Below the pieces are notes generated by a model. That model was given only the letters and a program-made list of their open reading frames with translations. It did not search any database and was not told the origin of the DNA. Positions 11,951 through 23,565 of a stretch of 64,000 bases of DNA are shown piece after piece. The DNA comes from Congeria kusceri (Eukaryota; Mollusca; Bivalvia; Myida; Dreissenidae). Position 1 is the first letter of the stretch; every line of letters starts with the position of its first letter. The DNA lies in contig CM051030.1 of assembly GCA_027627225.1 (NCBI GenBank), positions 2,373,501 through 2,437,500 of the forward strand, read 5' to 3'. The translations under genes were made by a program, and so were the position numbers.

Positions 11951-12580
11951 ACACTGCAGATCCGTTATATCGCGATCTGTTATTTAACGATATCCAATAT
12001 ATCGCGAATCGGCCATGGATCCCGAGGAAATGCGAAGTGCACATCGTTCGCAATATATAGAAAACCAATTTTGTTGTTATGCGCTATGAAACTTTTATAC
12101 AAAAGTAAAGATCTAAAAGTTCTCTGCGCTACAAAGTTTTTATATGGCAAGCAATACACCCACGCTTTCCATGCAGATGACGTGATGTTGTACATGTCAG
12201 TATAATTTCTGCGCGCTTTTCTAGCAGACCAATGGATTTACATGAAATAAATGTGTTAATTTAATTGTAAACAGAATTCGTGTTAACGTCATGTGAGCAG
12301 TAAAATTCGGATAGACGAATCGGAGTTGGAAAATATTATACACAATTTTCAAATTAATTACAGTGAATAATATTATATTTTTATATACAAAATGAATATT
12401 TTACATATGGATATACAACACTGTGGATGTTAACAACAATAAAACAGTAAGTTAATTAGGTTTATGTTTTGAGATCGTGAAAAAAGGCTAATATATACAT
12501 GAATGTTATATCAAGATCTGGCTATATCGCGATCGTGATCCATGGACTGCGCGAATCGCGATATAACGGATATGCAGTGT
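11951..12580. mobile_element. MITE with CACTGCA...ATATCGCGAT ends
   Basis: Left end CACTGCAGATCCGTTATATC followed by GCGAT; the right end is its near-perfect reverse complement. TA flanks both ends (GTG-TA-CACTGCA ... TGCAGTG-TA-CA). About 630 bp, no transposase. The TA duplication fits the Tc1/mariner/pogo superfamily. Confidence 0.75.
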
Positions 12581-12755
12581 ACATCATACATTCGTTATAT
12601 GTCCTTACACAGAAGGCATAAGCCTGAAAACTATGTTATAATGGATGTAACTAGTTGGTAGACTATGCCTGAAAAGTGTATAGAAGTACACTGAACAATG
12701 TTGGAGTACTTTAATATGAATATCACTGATTGTAACAATGACCAAGAGGGAGCCC

Positions 12756-12996
12756 TTCAGTATACCCTCTATAACTTCAGTATACCCTCTACAACTTCAG
12801 TATACCCTCTATAACTTCAGTATACCCTCTATAACTTCAGTATACCCTCTATAACTTAAGTACACCCTCTATAACTTCAGTATACCCTCTATAACTTCAG
12901 TATACCCTCTATAACTTCAGTATACCCTCTATAACTTCAGTATACCCTCTATAACTTCAGTATACCCTCTATAACTTCAGAATACCCTCTATAACT
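12756..12996 (+). repeat. 20-bp tandem repeat, about 12 copies
   Basis: Unit CTTCAGTATACCCTCTATAA, nearly perfect over 12 copies, with isolated substitutions (ACAA, TTAAGTACACC, AGAATACC). Confidence 0.97.
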
Positions 12997-13124
12997 TAAA
13001 AACGGAAAGAAATACCTTTATGCTAACAGGCAACTCAGACTGGTATTCAGCATTATTGATTAAACAAGATGTTATGTTTGATAAACACACATGCCCCCGG
13101 TTGGTGCTGGATAGCCCATTTCTT

Positions 13125-13545
13125 AGTCCAATTTAGGTCAAGGTCAAAGAGAGGTTGGGTGATATGGGTGAATTGGGGATAGTCATAAGCAACAATTGTG
13201 TAAGTATCAAAGTGTTGTAGCAAGCGGTGTTGGCACTAGACGAAACGGTAAAATCTAGTTAACCTCGTACGGACGGAATCACGCAAGGAAGGACGGACAG
13301 GTGCTAGACAAAACGGTAAAATCTAGTTAACCAAGAAACAGCCTATTTGAATCATTCTAAGTGCATATTAGGTCAAGATCAATGTCAAAGTGAGGTTGGG
13401 TGATATGGGTGGATAGGGAATGGTCATAAGCAACAACTGTGTAAGTATCCAAGTGTTGTAGTAAGCGGTGTTTGTGCTAGACGAAACCGTAAAATCTACT
13501 TAACCTTGTAACGGACGGAAGGACCGACGGACGGATGGAAGGACT
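13125..13545 (+). repeat. Direct duplication, about 240-bp period
   Basis: GAGGTTGGGTGATATGGGTG, GTGTAAGTATC.AAGTGTTGTAG and GACGAAAC.GTAAAATCTA occur at 13,150-13,260 and again at 13,392-13,500, each followed by GGACGGA-rich sequence. Confidence 0.85.
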
Positions 13546-13569
13546 ATATGCCTCCCATCAAGATGCCTG

Positions 13570-14160
13570 GGCCATAAAAACAACATAAACAACAATGTTT
13601 GATGGGTGTCCTTTGACCTCGACGATTTTATCCAGATTTTCACCTGATGTATATACATCAGGAATTTTTGGACTGAAATCGTCCACTTCAAGGTATTCTC
13701 CTAAAATATTGTTATTCCAGTCATAAAATGTCCCTGAGCTCAAACATTTAGCCCTTCTTGAAGTATCTAGACCCTTAAAAAGTTATAGGGAATCAAAGGG
13801 GGAAGGGGTGGGGCCAATTTTGTGGTTGTTACGCTCATCTATACTTTTTAGTTTTAACTATGTCAGATGCATATACTGTTGCTATATTCATGAAATAAAG
13901 TATGATGCTTAAAATTTTGGTGCTGCAGTTGATGATGATAATGATAAATGATAATGTTGATGCTGTTGCTACCGATGTAAGTGCCGATAGTGGTGACTGC
14001 TGGTGCTGTTGATGATAATGATTATGTTTCTACTGTTAATGCCGATGATGCCAAAAATCATGGTGCTGCAGTTGAAGCTGCTGTTGATGATGATAATGGT
14101 TGTGTTGCTGATGATGCGTAAAACCACTATTGCCGCTGTTGTTGTTGTAGTCAATGCTCT
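13570..14160 (+). repeat. Partner copy of the 4.7-5.4 kb repeat
   Basis: CCTGAGCTCAAA and AAAAAGTTATAGG followed by GGTGCTG/GATGATGATAATG triplets match 4,800-5,390 in the same order and orientation. Confidence 0.7.
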
Positions 14161-14319
14161 TCAGATACAATTATATTACACATTTGTTCTGAATATAACA
14201 TAGTGTTCATATAATTAAATAATACACTGATATACTTATGTATTATAACCCTAGGGACTTATTCTCAAAAACGTATGTCCAAATCACGAATAGAACCAAT
14301 TGATGCTATCCTATGCTGC

Positions 14320-14839
14320 TTTGACCTCTAAATGTGACATGACCTTTATCCTATGGACCTAATTCATGCCCGTGACACACCGTCTCACTGAGGCAAATAT
14401 TTGGGTAAAGTAATTTTAAAATTCATTCATCCATGGGCAAGTGATAGTCCAGACAAGCAAAAAGCCAATCTCTACCTGTGACCTTGACCTTTGACCAACA
14501 GAACTGGTTGATGCATGTGACATGCCATCTCATTTAGGCAAACCTTTGTGCTAAATAATTTTAAAATCCCTCCATCCATGGCCAAGTTATAGCCCTAACA
14601 TACTATATTTTGGTCAGTTTGACCTTTGAACCTAGAACCCCAAATCAATAGAGATCATCTACATGTCATGACCAACCTAGCTAACAAGTTTAATAACCTA
14701 AAACAGTGGGTTCTGTAGTTATAGCCCAAACAATGTTTTACACTTCTTCAATATTGGTTGTTCTTTTAATAATATCTGGTCAGTTTGACCTTGACCATTG
14801 ACCCGAGGATAAAATACACAATTGGGATCCTCTATTAGT
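14320..14839 (+). repeat. TGACCTTTGACC-type repeat, interrupted left half
   Basis: Matches 17,580-18,110 unit by unit (GTGACACACCGTCTCACT.AGGCAAA, ATTTTAAAATTC.TTCATCCATGG). It stops abruptly at GGGATCCTCTATTAGT and resumes at 15,848, with a 1-kb insertion between. Confidence 0.75.
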
Positions 14840-15847
14840 TTGTGTTTAATCTAGAAGGGCAGAGTGGCATGGCGCTTGATCTGAAAAGGGGCATTATGTG
14901 CGCGGTGACACTGTTAAAAAGGGTACATTAGATTTAAATAGTTTTTTCTTGAAGTATTACTGACTAATTCCTTTCATATATTTGATGATTATTAAGTCAA
15001 CTTGTTAACACATTTTAATTTTCCAATATTATAAGTTCTTCTTATTATTAAGTTATATTTTTCGTAAAGATAAAAAAAAATATTTATTTTTTATTCATAA
15101 GCATTTCCAATGGGCAATCAAACAAGAAAACTTTTAAACTAAAACGGTTTATGGGCAAGTTTAAATCAACTTTATTATTGGTAAAATCCATATTACTCTG
15201 ATATAATTTTTATTTTACATCTTTTTTATTGTAGGAAATATTTTTATTTTCATCATTATGGTTTATATGAATTATGCTGTTGATGATGACCTTGCTACTA
15301 CTATTTTGATTAATGATTTAAAGCAAAAGTCAAGACTGAACATTAAGAGAACAAACATTGAAATTATAGCTAGGTCTTCAATTCGTTTTTTACAGGGATT
15401 TTTGGTTATTATTGGAAGAAATATTGTAAACACATGTATTTTTTCATAGTTTATGAATAAAGACGACATTGAGTCAACATTTATATGCATTCTGCCCTTT
15501 GTTATCACGTTTATCATAAAAAATCACGAAACAAAAACATGATAGAAATTGCATATGAAAACGAGGCTGTTAAAAACAGACAATTTACGCTCATTTGTAA
15601 AACAAAATCAGCGTGATTTTATTGTATCTGGACACAAACTCGTAATCTGACTGCCCCTACTGCTGATCTTATCAGGTGGTCACAGATTAAATTATAATAA
15701 CATGCCATCACAAAGGGCCCTCGTTAACAATCAATACAGTCGATAGATAAGAGGGCACGAGGCGCTAATTGCCTTTGAAAAGGGCAGGGTGGCGGATCAA
15801 TAAAGGGGCGTGGCGTAGCACCACGCTGATAAAGTCTGGATAAAACA
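14840..15847. mobile_element. Insertion of 1,008 bp with 8-bp target duplication
   Basis: CTATTAGT occurs at 14,832-14,839 and 15,848-15,855 immediately outside this segment. Related uninterrupted repeats elsewhere read GATCCTCTACTAGTCATGAC across the site, which is an empty-site control. Both ends carry GGGCAG.GTGGC-like sequence in inverted orientation but the terminal repeats are poor. An 8-bp duplication is typical of the hAT superfamily, so I infer a non-autonomous hAT-like element. The 63-residue frame at 15,258 has no recognisable domain. Confidence 0.75.
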
Positions 15848-16290
15848 CTATTAGTAATGACCAACCTACCTATCAAGTTTTAAGAACCAAATGATGAGAA
15901 CGTATTGCCCAGAAAGGTTTTACAATTATTGGGTGTTCTGTCATATTTTGGTAAGTTTGGCCTTGATCTTTGACCCAAGGACCAAAATCAATAGGGATCC
16001 TCTACTAGTCATGACCAACCTACATACCAAGTTTAAAGAACATAGGCCCAAGGGTTGCAAAGTTATTGCCCGAACAAGCTTTAACAATTATTGGGCAATT
16101 TTTAATCTTTTGGTCAGTTTGACCTTAAATTTTGACCAACTGATCCCAAAATTAATAGGGATCTTCTACTAAATTAACCATCATAACCAAAGTTAAAGAA
16201 CCTATTCCTTATGGTTCTGTAGTTATCGCCAAAACAAGGTTTGTCTACCAATATACCCACGGATATGCAGACCAACATTTGCAAAGAAGT
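15848..16290 (+). repeat. TGACCTTTGACC-type repeat, right half
   Basis: Continues the interrupted repeat with two units containing ATGACCAACCTAC.TA and GGTTCTGTAGTTAT-like sequence, ending near CCCACTTCTTTGAAGGGTGCATAA, an end also seen at 26,000 and 27,410. Confidence 0.7.
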
Positions 16291-16640
16291 ATACCCCCAC
16301 TTCTTTGAAGGGTGCATAATTTAATCAGATATGCATTGATAGGGCTGGATATGTTGTAAAAACGGCCTCTTGGCACTGCATAACTAACATTCAAGCATTA
16401 TATGTACTGTATTGGGACAATGTAACGTTACACAATTTTTATGTTCTGGAGATGACATAGTAGAACTTACATACAAACAAAATATGTACTGTAGTGTCAC
16501 TATGGGACGACAGAAAAAAAAAAAAGATGTGGCGCGTCGTGAGAAAACCGGTCTTAATGCATGTGTTATAAGTCATTTTCTTTTACAAATGTATGATCTA
16601 TTTTATATGTTAATTTGAGTACATAATAAAATAAAAACAT
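16291..16640. other. No gene seen
   Basis: The 68-residue frame at 16,412 contains a poly-lysine run from an A homopolymer and no recognisable domain. Confidence 0.4.
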
Positions 16641-17345
16641 GTTAATGTTAATACTTTTGTTAATGTTTATTGTTTGTTTTATCAAATTTATCAATCAAAC
16701 AAGTTCATGTATTCAATGAACAACTTATTTACATCTGTTTAATGAACAATTGTTGACTGCTTTGATTATGTTAAACATATTTAGTTTAGCTTGATTGCAT
16801 CGCAAACCTTAGGTGTATGGAGATTTGTGATCAAAATATTGCCATAATTTACTACATGTATATGTATACATTAATTACAATGTTGTGAAACATAAAAACT
16901 TTACAGTGTACGCAAATTTTAACCTAAAACACGAGCGACTAATATGTTTTTCACAAGTTGACTTGTTGTATGCACCAACCAGCTGATCGCTAATTGCACC
17001 ACTGCCCCGTTATCACCATGTAGATTATGCCCTTTGTGTGTAATTGTGTCACCAATTATCGGGCTCACGCTTACATGGTATCGCGAAGTGACACCTGACA
17101 GGATACACCATTCGGTTTATTCAGTTTTTTTCAGGTTGAATGAGATCAAATTTGTGATAAAATCGTTTGGTATTCGGTTTGGACAGGGTTTGGTTTATTA
17201 ATTTTTTTTTTTATATAAAATAAGAAGGAAAAAATCGGTACTGACACAGCCGTTTGGTTTTGTGGTTTTGACAGGGATTCGGTTTTCACAGGGTTCGGTT
17301 TGGACGGGGTCAAATTTTTTGGTTCATTAAATATTACCTGACAAA
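16640..17345 (-). repeat. Inverted partner of 7,615-8,200
   Basis: Read on the minus strand it follows the 7.6-8.2 kb copy: the ACCGAAC/AACCGAA-rich segment, ACCTGAAAAAACTGAATAAA, the AAGTGACACCT boundary, then AACTTGTCAA and TTTATACATACA-like segments. The proline/asparagine-rich frame is an artefact of the CCGAAC words. Confidence 0.7.
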
Positions 17346-17574
17346 TATTTTTTGTTCTCATTCAAATGAGTATGCTTTATGAAACTGGTGTCAAAAAATC
17401 ATGTTACTGGTATAGACACAACATAATATAGGCAGCTCTTTTTGCTACTATAGACGCTGATCATGGTCAGAATGGCGTGTACAATAATGATAATACAATG
17501 ATGTTTACATTAATGATTTAATATCGAAACATGTATGATACATGCTGGCAAATGACCATTTTGTCTTCAATACA
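17346..17574. other. No gene seen
   Basis: AT-rich spacer without recognised features. Confidence 0.4.
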
Positions 17575-18360
17575 TCAATGGACGCTCCCTGATGCCACTT
17601 TGAACTCTAACTGTGACCTTGGTCTTTACCTATGGACCTGATTCATAGCCTGACATCGCTGTCTAGTTAAGACAAACATTTGTGTAAAGAGATTTAAACT
17701 CCATCCGTTCATGGCTAAGTTATAAGTCCGGATTGCCAAAACACCAATTTCAACTTTTGACCTTCAAGTACGATTTTAACCTTTGACCTACAGCCCTGTT
17801 TCATGCGCGTGACATGCTGTCTCATTTAGGAAAACACTTAGTCCGGACAAGCAAAAAGCCTTTAGTTTAAACCTATTTATTTTAGCATGATTACATCGAA
17901 AGCCCTAGGCTTATTGAGACATACTATCTTTTGGTCACTTTGACCTTGACCTTTGAACCTAGAACCCCAAATCAATAGAGGTCATCTACATGTCATGACC
18001 AAGCTAGCTACCAAGTTTGAGAACCTAGAACAGTGAGTTCTGTAGTTATAGCCCAGACAATGTTTTACACTTCTTCAATATTGGTTAAGCCTTTAACCTT
18101 TAACCTCTGAGTGTGACCTTGACTTTTGATCTACAAACCTGGTTTGTGCGCTTTGTGCACTCTCATTCTCTTATTGAGGTTAACATTATTTTGTGTTGAG
18201 TAGTTTTAAAATCTAAGGAAAGTTAAAGCACGTCAAATCTGACATTTGACTGCTAGGTTTGACCTTGACCTTTCACCTGATTCATGAGCGTTACATACCA
18301 ACTCATCACATGAAACATTTGTGCCAAGTAATTTTAAAATCCCTCCATCCATGGCCAAGT
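17575..18360 (+). repeat. TGACCTTGACCTTTGAAC tandem units
   Basis: About five imperfect units with TGTGACCTTG, GTGACATGC.GTCTCATT.AGG and CCTCCATCCATGGCCAAGTTAT. Matches 14,320-14,839. Confidence 0.7.
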
Positions 18361-18900
18361 TATAATCCAGACAAGCAAAAAAGTCAATTTATAATAAAAC
18401 AGCAATAACTCCCTGAAAAATGATCAGACCGGAACAACCTGACAATGTGCGTATGGCCTCTTAATAGGGACGCTGCATGTGACTTTGAGTTTCAATGAAT
18501 TCGAGCCCAGATCTTGTGCAAAAAAGAAAATGTTCTATTACAATGCATTATCTTTTATATAAAAGTTAAAAATTTGCTGAATTTGAAAAACCATCAGACT
18601 GGAATGACTTGAAAATATGCGCTTGTCCTGTTGGTAGGAATGCTGCATGTAAAGTTTCATTGAATTGTAGTTATTACTTCCTGAAATCACACGCAGAAAT
18701 GAAAATTTCCTGTGACAATCTCGTATTTATAACCAATTGGCAATAATTCACTGAAAAATCATCAGACCAGCCATGAAGTATGATGGATAAAATCTTCAGG
18801 GAAGAGCATTTGACACCTGGACAAACTGAATGGCAGTTGGATTAGAAAACTGGCAGAAGGACAAGGCCGCGACCATATGCTCCTCCTCTCTGAGAGCATA
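18361..18900 (+). repeat. Tandem units with ATCAGAC.GGAA.GACTT
   Basis: Three diverged units (ATGATCAGACCGGAACAACC, CCATCAGACTGGAATGACTT, ATCATCAGACCAGCCATG). Ends at the GC-rich GAAGGACAAGGCCGCGACC patch and CTCCTCCTCTCTGAGAGCATAAA. Confidence 0.6.
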
Positions 18901-19239
18901 AAATCTCCAAAAAATTATTTCATTATTATTGATCTAGTCAAAAGCAAAAATGGAATTAAGAAATAACATTATTATGTATTAGCTCTAGTAAGTACATTAA
19001 ATTATACATTATTGGTTAAGATTATTTCACATGTATGTAGAACGTTACGTTTTAAATTAGAGGAAATAAATGGAACAAGCTAGCACTGGGTCGCTCCGCT
19101 GAGTTTAAGGTATCATAATGGCTTTTAAAATGTTATAGCTTATACACTGATGTTTGAAAGCTTAAACAGTGATGTTTGAAGTTAAATGGCGACAATATAA
19201 TTATGATAATGACCAGACAAGAAAACTCTCAAAGTTGCC

Positions 19240-19660
19240 TATACAGCCATATACGGTCAAACTTCCCCACCCCCTGGTGGCCATTTTTTTAATGAATTGA
19301 TATGATTTGAAGGAATTTGGTAGAGTATCACCCATGGAACATTTTTATGAAATTATTTTGAAATCTGGCAAGTGGTTTCTGACAAGAAGATTTTTTAAGT
19401 TTGCTATTTTATTTTTAGCTTTAGGTTGCCATGGAAACCAGAGTTGTCCAGATACTCCTAAAAATTTAGTAAAGAACCACCCCAGAAACATTCCTGTTAA
19501 GTTTGGTTACAATCCCCCAAGCAATTTCAGAGAAGAAGCTGTTTGAAGTAAATTGTTGACGACCGACGATGAGCAACAGACGACGGACGAGGGGAGAGGA
19601 CGGTAACTGACCACAATAGCTCACCCTTGAGCACTTTGTGCTAAGGCGACCTAAAAATCA
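19240..19660 (+). repeat. Dispersed repeat, copy 2 of the window start
   Basis: The final part matches 1-125. The 79-residue frame at 19,307-19,546 (with MEHFYEIILKSGKW and GFNPP-like GYNPPSNF) lies wholly inside the repeat. It has no known domain, and in copy 1 only its end is visible, so I treat it as repeat-derived. Confidence 0.65.
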
Positions 19661-20166
19661 AATTACTATCCCTTATCTCATCTACAAATGCTATTATTTG
19701 AGACTCAAGTAAGACTAAAATTTAGAAGTTTCGTAGTCTCTGTTTGAGGCTATTTAAGTGTCAAGTCAAACTTTAAGATTGAGACTTAAAAATAAGTTAA
19801 ATTTTAAGCCTGATAAAACAACGTTCAATTTACAGGGTTCGAACTTAACGCATGTCCGTCGGTCCATGACCAGTGATTTTCGCTCGGACCAGTTGTCTTT
19901 GAAGAACAACAGGTTCGGCAACCAGTTGTTTTTGGACTGGTTCTAACTGTGTAATTCCTGAATTATCATTTGTGATTAAGAATATAGGAAACCGTCCGAG
20001 ATTATATTGTTTATTGGCATTTAACCACAAGCTCTCGTGTATAAATCACACCTTTTCCAAATCTTCAATTTTCCAATCATTATATTATAACAGCCTGTTA
20101 TACGTTGTAAAGTAAACTTAACACCATCATGACTTTACAAATTATATCTGACGTGCATTGTAGTCA
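19661..20166. other. No gene seen
   Basis: The frame near 19,758-19,946 contains a GC-richer patch (CGCATGTCCGTCGGTCCATG) that may be another repeat fragment; no domain was recognised. Confidence 0.4.
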
Positions 20167-20174
20167 CTTTTTAG

Positions 20175-21330
20175 TCGGGATGTCAACGGACACCAGAATT
20201 GGTATCCGGATATTTGTATGTAATACCCGTATACTATCCGGATAACCGTATATATTGGCATTGGCGGCCGGAATATGGCGCATGTTAAAGTTGCAAAATT
20301 AAGTTCACATCTAGAAGAATCATACCTTACTAAATTACGATACTTCTATTTTGAAAACACAACAGTTTTAAATTATTGAAAAAAGTACATGTAACAGACT
20401 ACAACTATTTCTGTTCGTAAATTGTGTGTTTCGGTTGTTTTGTGTAGCGTGCAATGCTGTTATGCCTTTCAAAAATAAATGGGTAGTTTAACGGAAAGTA
20501 ACCTGAATACAAATTTGCTCAATATAATCAATGTCTGAATTAGAAATTAATTATAATATTTGTACCTATAGGCTAATTTTGTACTGCTAAGGTTGCATTT
20601 TGCAGAAATTTTGTCCGCTGAACCCTTGAAATGTTTCCACACGTCAGATGGAACCTTAGGAGGCATAGTTGATCCGTTAAGTTAAATGTACTAATAACGT
20701 TGCAATATTCTTTCCGTCCGCACAATACACTGGTTTGTATTTAAGAATAAAGTAAGAAAACAAATTGAAATACCAGAAATAATTAGATGCAAACTGATTG
20801 GATAAGACAGTCTTTTAAGTTTTGCCGATTACAAATGATTGGTTAACAATGGATTCATTTGATTTCAATAGTGTGATGGAACATCGAATATTTACATTAA
20901 TTGGCATTGTTAATTGGTAGAGAACCATCTTTTATCAAGAGGGACGTACCTCATGGGTATAATCGATTTTGACATCTTGTTTGTTTAATAGTCCTGTCAA
21001 AGTTAGTGTGGTGTAAAAGCACCGCCTGTTGTTTTATGATAATCGCATACCAACCGAGGTGTGTTTTTATGACACGTCCGCAGTACGAGGTGGAGACCTC
21101 CTGCAGAGACCTATAGCTGTGTTGAGTTAATCAATAATATGGTTAGGGTTGGGTTAGGGTTAGGGTTAGGGTTAGGGTTAGGGTTAGGGTTAGGGAGGTT
21201 GTTTGTATGCCTAAAAACGAGAACAATCAAATTTTCCAGTTTTATATGAATATTCAGTTACTAACTTGGTAACCGGATAGTAACATAGTAACCGGATGTT
21301 CGGATATCCGGAAATTCGTTGACATCCCTA
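20175..21330. mobile_element. Non-autonomous hAT-like element carrying a TTAGGG array
   Basis: The target-site duplication CTTTTTAG is perfect at 20,167-20,174 and 21,331-21,338. Ends are inverted: TCGGGATGTCAACGGA at the left and, reverse-complemented, TAGGGATGTCAACGAA at the right; a second subterminal similarity is the ATCCGGATA / CCGGATATCC motif. Length is 1,156 bp and no transposase frame is present. An 8-bp duplication with a short TIR fits the hAT superfamily. Confidence 0.9.
21141..21196 (+). repeat. Interstitial TTAGGG telomere-type repeat
   Basis: About nine GGTTAG/TTAGGG units, one GGGTTGGG variant, lying inside the hAT-like element about 135 bp from its right end. TTAGGG is the ordinary metazoan telomere unit; here it is clearly internal. 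Confidence 0.97.
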
Positions 21331-21338
21331 CTTTTTAG

Positions 21339-22185
21339 AGAAGCCATTTTTAATAATGAACATAATAACCTTTTATTATTTTAATACAAATTTTATCGAA
21401 CAACAGATATTGTATAAAATAATGAGTTAATAATAGCTTCTATTTAAATTATAATGTGCAACACTAGCATGATCAATGAAATTTGTTCACGTGTTTCTTT
21501 GACCAGAATCCAAAATTCCGAAGTTTGGCTAAATACTTTGTACATGGATATCATTAATATTACTCCAGGCTCAATAATAGTTGAACAATGTATTCTCTTT
21601 TCAACACAGCAATAATTTATTATTTATTATTGTTCAACTATTATTTTTTACAACAGGCAGTTTTAAATTGTATATAATTCTATTAAAAAACAATCAAAGT
21701 AAACAAAATTCATGTCTAGGTTTCCGCATCGTGGGATTGACTGCAAAATGTTATGGAAAGGATAGCCCAATCGAATAACAATAAATAATTATTTTTTTAA
21801 TTGATCTAATTGCATTTGGATTGGTTAGCACACGAAAATGCATAGATTTCAAATTTATGTCAAGTTCAAGAAGTTGATATCTCATCTCTATTTAAGCAAC
21901 AATGTTCATACAACATTTTGAGTGAAAATATGTTATATTCTATAATGAATAACAGATTTTCATGTGTGCTCAATGAATACATTTTCCGATTTTAAGTCTG
22001 TGAATAATTTTGTTTTCTTAAATATTGTATGCACTATGCTGTTCGATGTATTTTGATTATAAAGGCCAGTTCTTACAGTATTGGACCAGTAGGCTTTGAA
22101 GGTAGCCGGTCCTGCGGACCACAATTTCCCAAAAGTTAAGGTCAAAACCTGCATTTTGCATTTAATAACAAAACAGACCCCGAGA
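21339..22185. other. No gene seen
   Basis: AT-rich; contains an imperfect palindrome near 21,565-21,650 (CAATAATAGTTGAACAATG / TATTGTTCAACTATTATT). No exon recognised. Confidence 0.4.
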
Positions 22186-22189
22186 ATTC

Positions 22190-22495
22190 AAGAGATTCCA
22201 TATTCAAGGGCCCAAAAATTTGGTTGATTATCAATTTTGGCTGAGATAATATGCCCACAAACATTTTGATGAAGTTTGGTGAAGATCAAATGAAAACTGT
22301 TGGACTACAAGAGCAAAATCGGCATAAAAGGCCTATTGTAGATAATTCAAGGGACATAACTCTGCAGTTCCTGGGCAAATTTGTTGATTATGGAACTTGG
22401 CCCAAAAGTTATGCCCACAAACATTTTCATGAAGTTTGGGGAAGATGTGAAAACTGATGAACTAAGAGAGCGGAAACAAACATGGTCTATCGACA
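22190..22495 (+). repeat. Two-unit direct repeat
   Basis: ATGCCCACAAACATTTTGATGAAGTTTGG.GAAGAT and the adjoining CAAGGG / GCCCAAAA words occur at 22,251 and 22,413, a period of about 160 bp. Confidence 0.7.
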
Positions 22496-22819
22496 GGCGC
22501 ACAACATTAAAGCTACGACACAGTTTGGCAAATTGAACTTCTTTTTTTTCTAGAAAAACAAGATATTATTAAATAGAATTGACTGAAATATCATTGTTAA
22601 CACATTAACAAAAGTTCCAAACACCCTGGTTTAATGATTACAACGCATTCTTTCAACCCGATTTCAAAAACATCTCGAGACACTTTTCAACTATTTATAA
22701 CTCTTAGGTTGTTGTTGTAAAATTACCACGTGGTCCACACAGCCAATCAATTTCGCTTCCGGATTCCCATGTTTACAAAAACATTTTTCCGAAATTACAA
22801 GTAGGGCTAAGTGCAAATG

Positions 22820-22885
22820 ACTTTAGCGGCACGGTTAGAACATCCACCTCTCACGCCAAGGACCCTGGTTCAATCCCCCCCAAGT
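22820..22885 (+). repeat. tRNA-like segment, probable SINE head
   Basis: TTAGCGGCACGGTTAGAACA resembles a degenerate A box and CTGGTTCAATCCC a B box, spaced as in a tRNA, with CCTCTCACGCC in the anticodon position. The D and T stems are not well formed, so it is more likely a SINE remnant than a working tRNA gene. Confidence 0.5.
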
Positions 22886-23158
22886 GCTCAGAATATTTCA
22901 TTTCAGTGGTATTTGAAGTTATCTTTGTTTGCATAATATTTTTCAAATATATTTTAGGAAAAAATGAAATCTATCAATAAACGTAAATTAATAAAATCAT
23001 ACAAAATACAATATAATCTCTTGTTTTAATAAGCTATTGGAATCGCATCCGGCATGTTTAACGACCCGAAATTACAGTTACTCAGTAGCACTCACCGAAT
23101 AGTCCTAGTCTATTTTTAGAAGGGCTCTCAAAAGAGTCATTTTGTCCGCTATTATTTG

Positions 23159-23380
23159 TATTGTTATTATACTATTAAGTGATGCTTCATTGACTGTCAT
23201 TGATCAGTAGTGTATTGTTATTATACTATTAAGTGATGCTTCATTGACTGTCATTGATCAGTAGTGTATTGTTATTATACTATTAAGTGATGCTTCATTG
23301 ACTGTCATTGATCAGTAGTGTATTGTTATTATACTATTAAGTGATGCTTCATTGACTGTCATTGATCAGTAGTGTATTGT
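23159..23380 (+). repeat. 54-bp tandem repeat, 4 copies
   Basis: Unit starts TATTGTTATTATACTATTAA and ends GTCATTGATCAGTAGTG; four copies are essentially identical, starting at 23,159, 23,213, 23,267 and 23,321. Confidence 0.97.
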
Positions 23381-23565
23381 TTGCATTACAAACAAATTTT
23401 CTGGCCTCATTTATATATGTCTAATCATCTGTGAAGTAGCAGCTTTAATCACAAACCAAACGGAGTGACGAATATTGTCATTATAAAATTACCTCAATAT
23501 TCGCACAACGCCTACAAGTAAGGCTATAAAGTGCTATACATTACAGGGACTTCACTATGCAGAGT

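Noticed and set aside
12756..12996. CRISPR-like regular repeats
   Set aside because: Units are contiguous without unique spacers, and the sequence is animal.
19307..19546. 79-residue protein gene
   Set aside because: It lies within a dispersed repeat and shows no recognisable domain; kept only as a repeat-derived frame.
21141..21196. Chromosome end
   Set aside because: TTAGGG is short, internal, followed by ordinary sequence, and enclosed by a hAT-like element.
22820..22885. Functional tRNA gene
   Set aside because: Arms do not fold properly and no acceptor stem closes; a SINE head is more likely. The same applies to 9,745, 10,030, 24,430 and 31,100.
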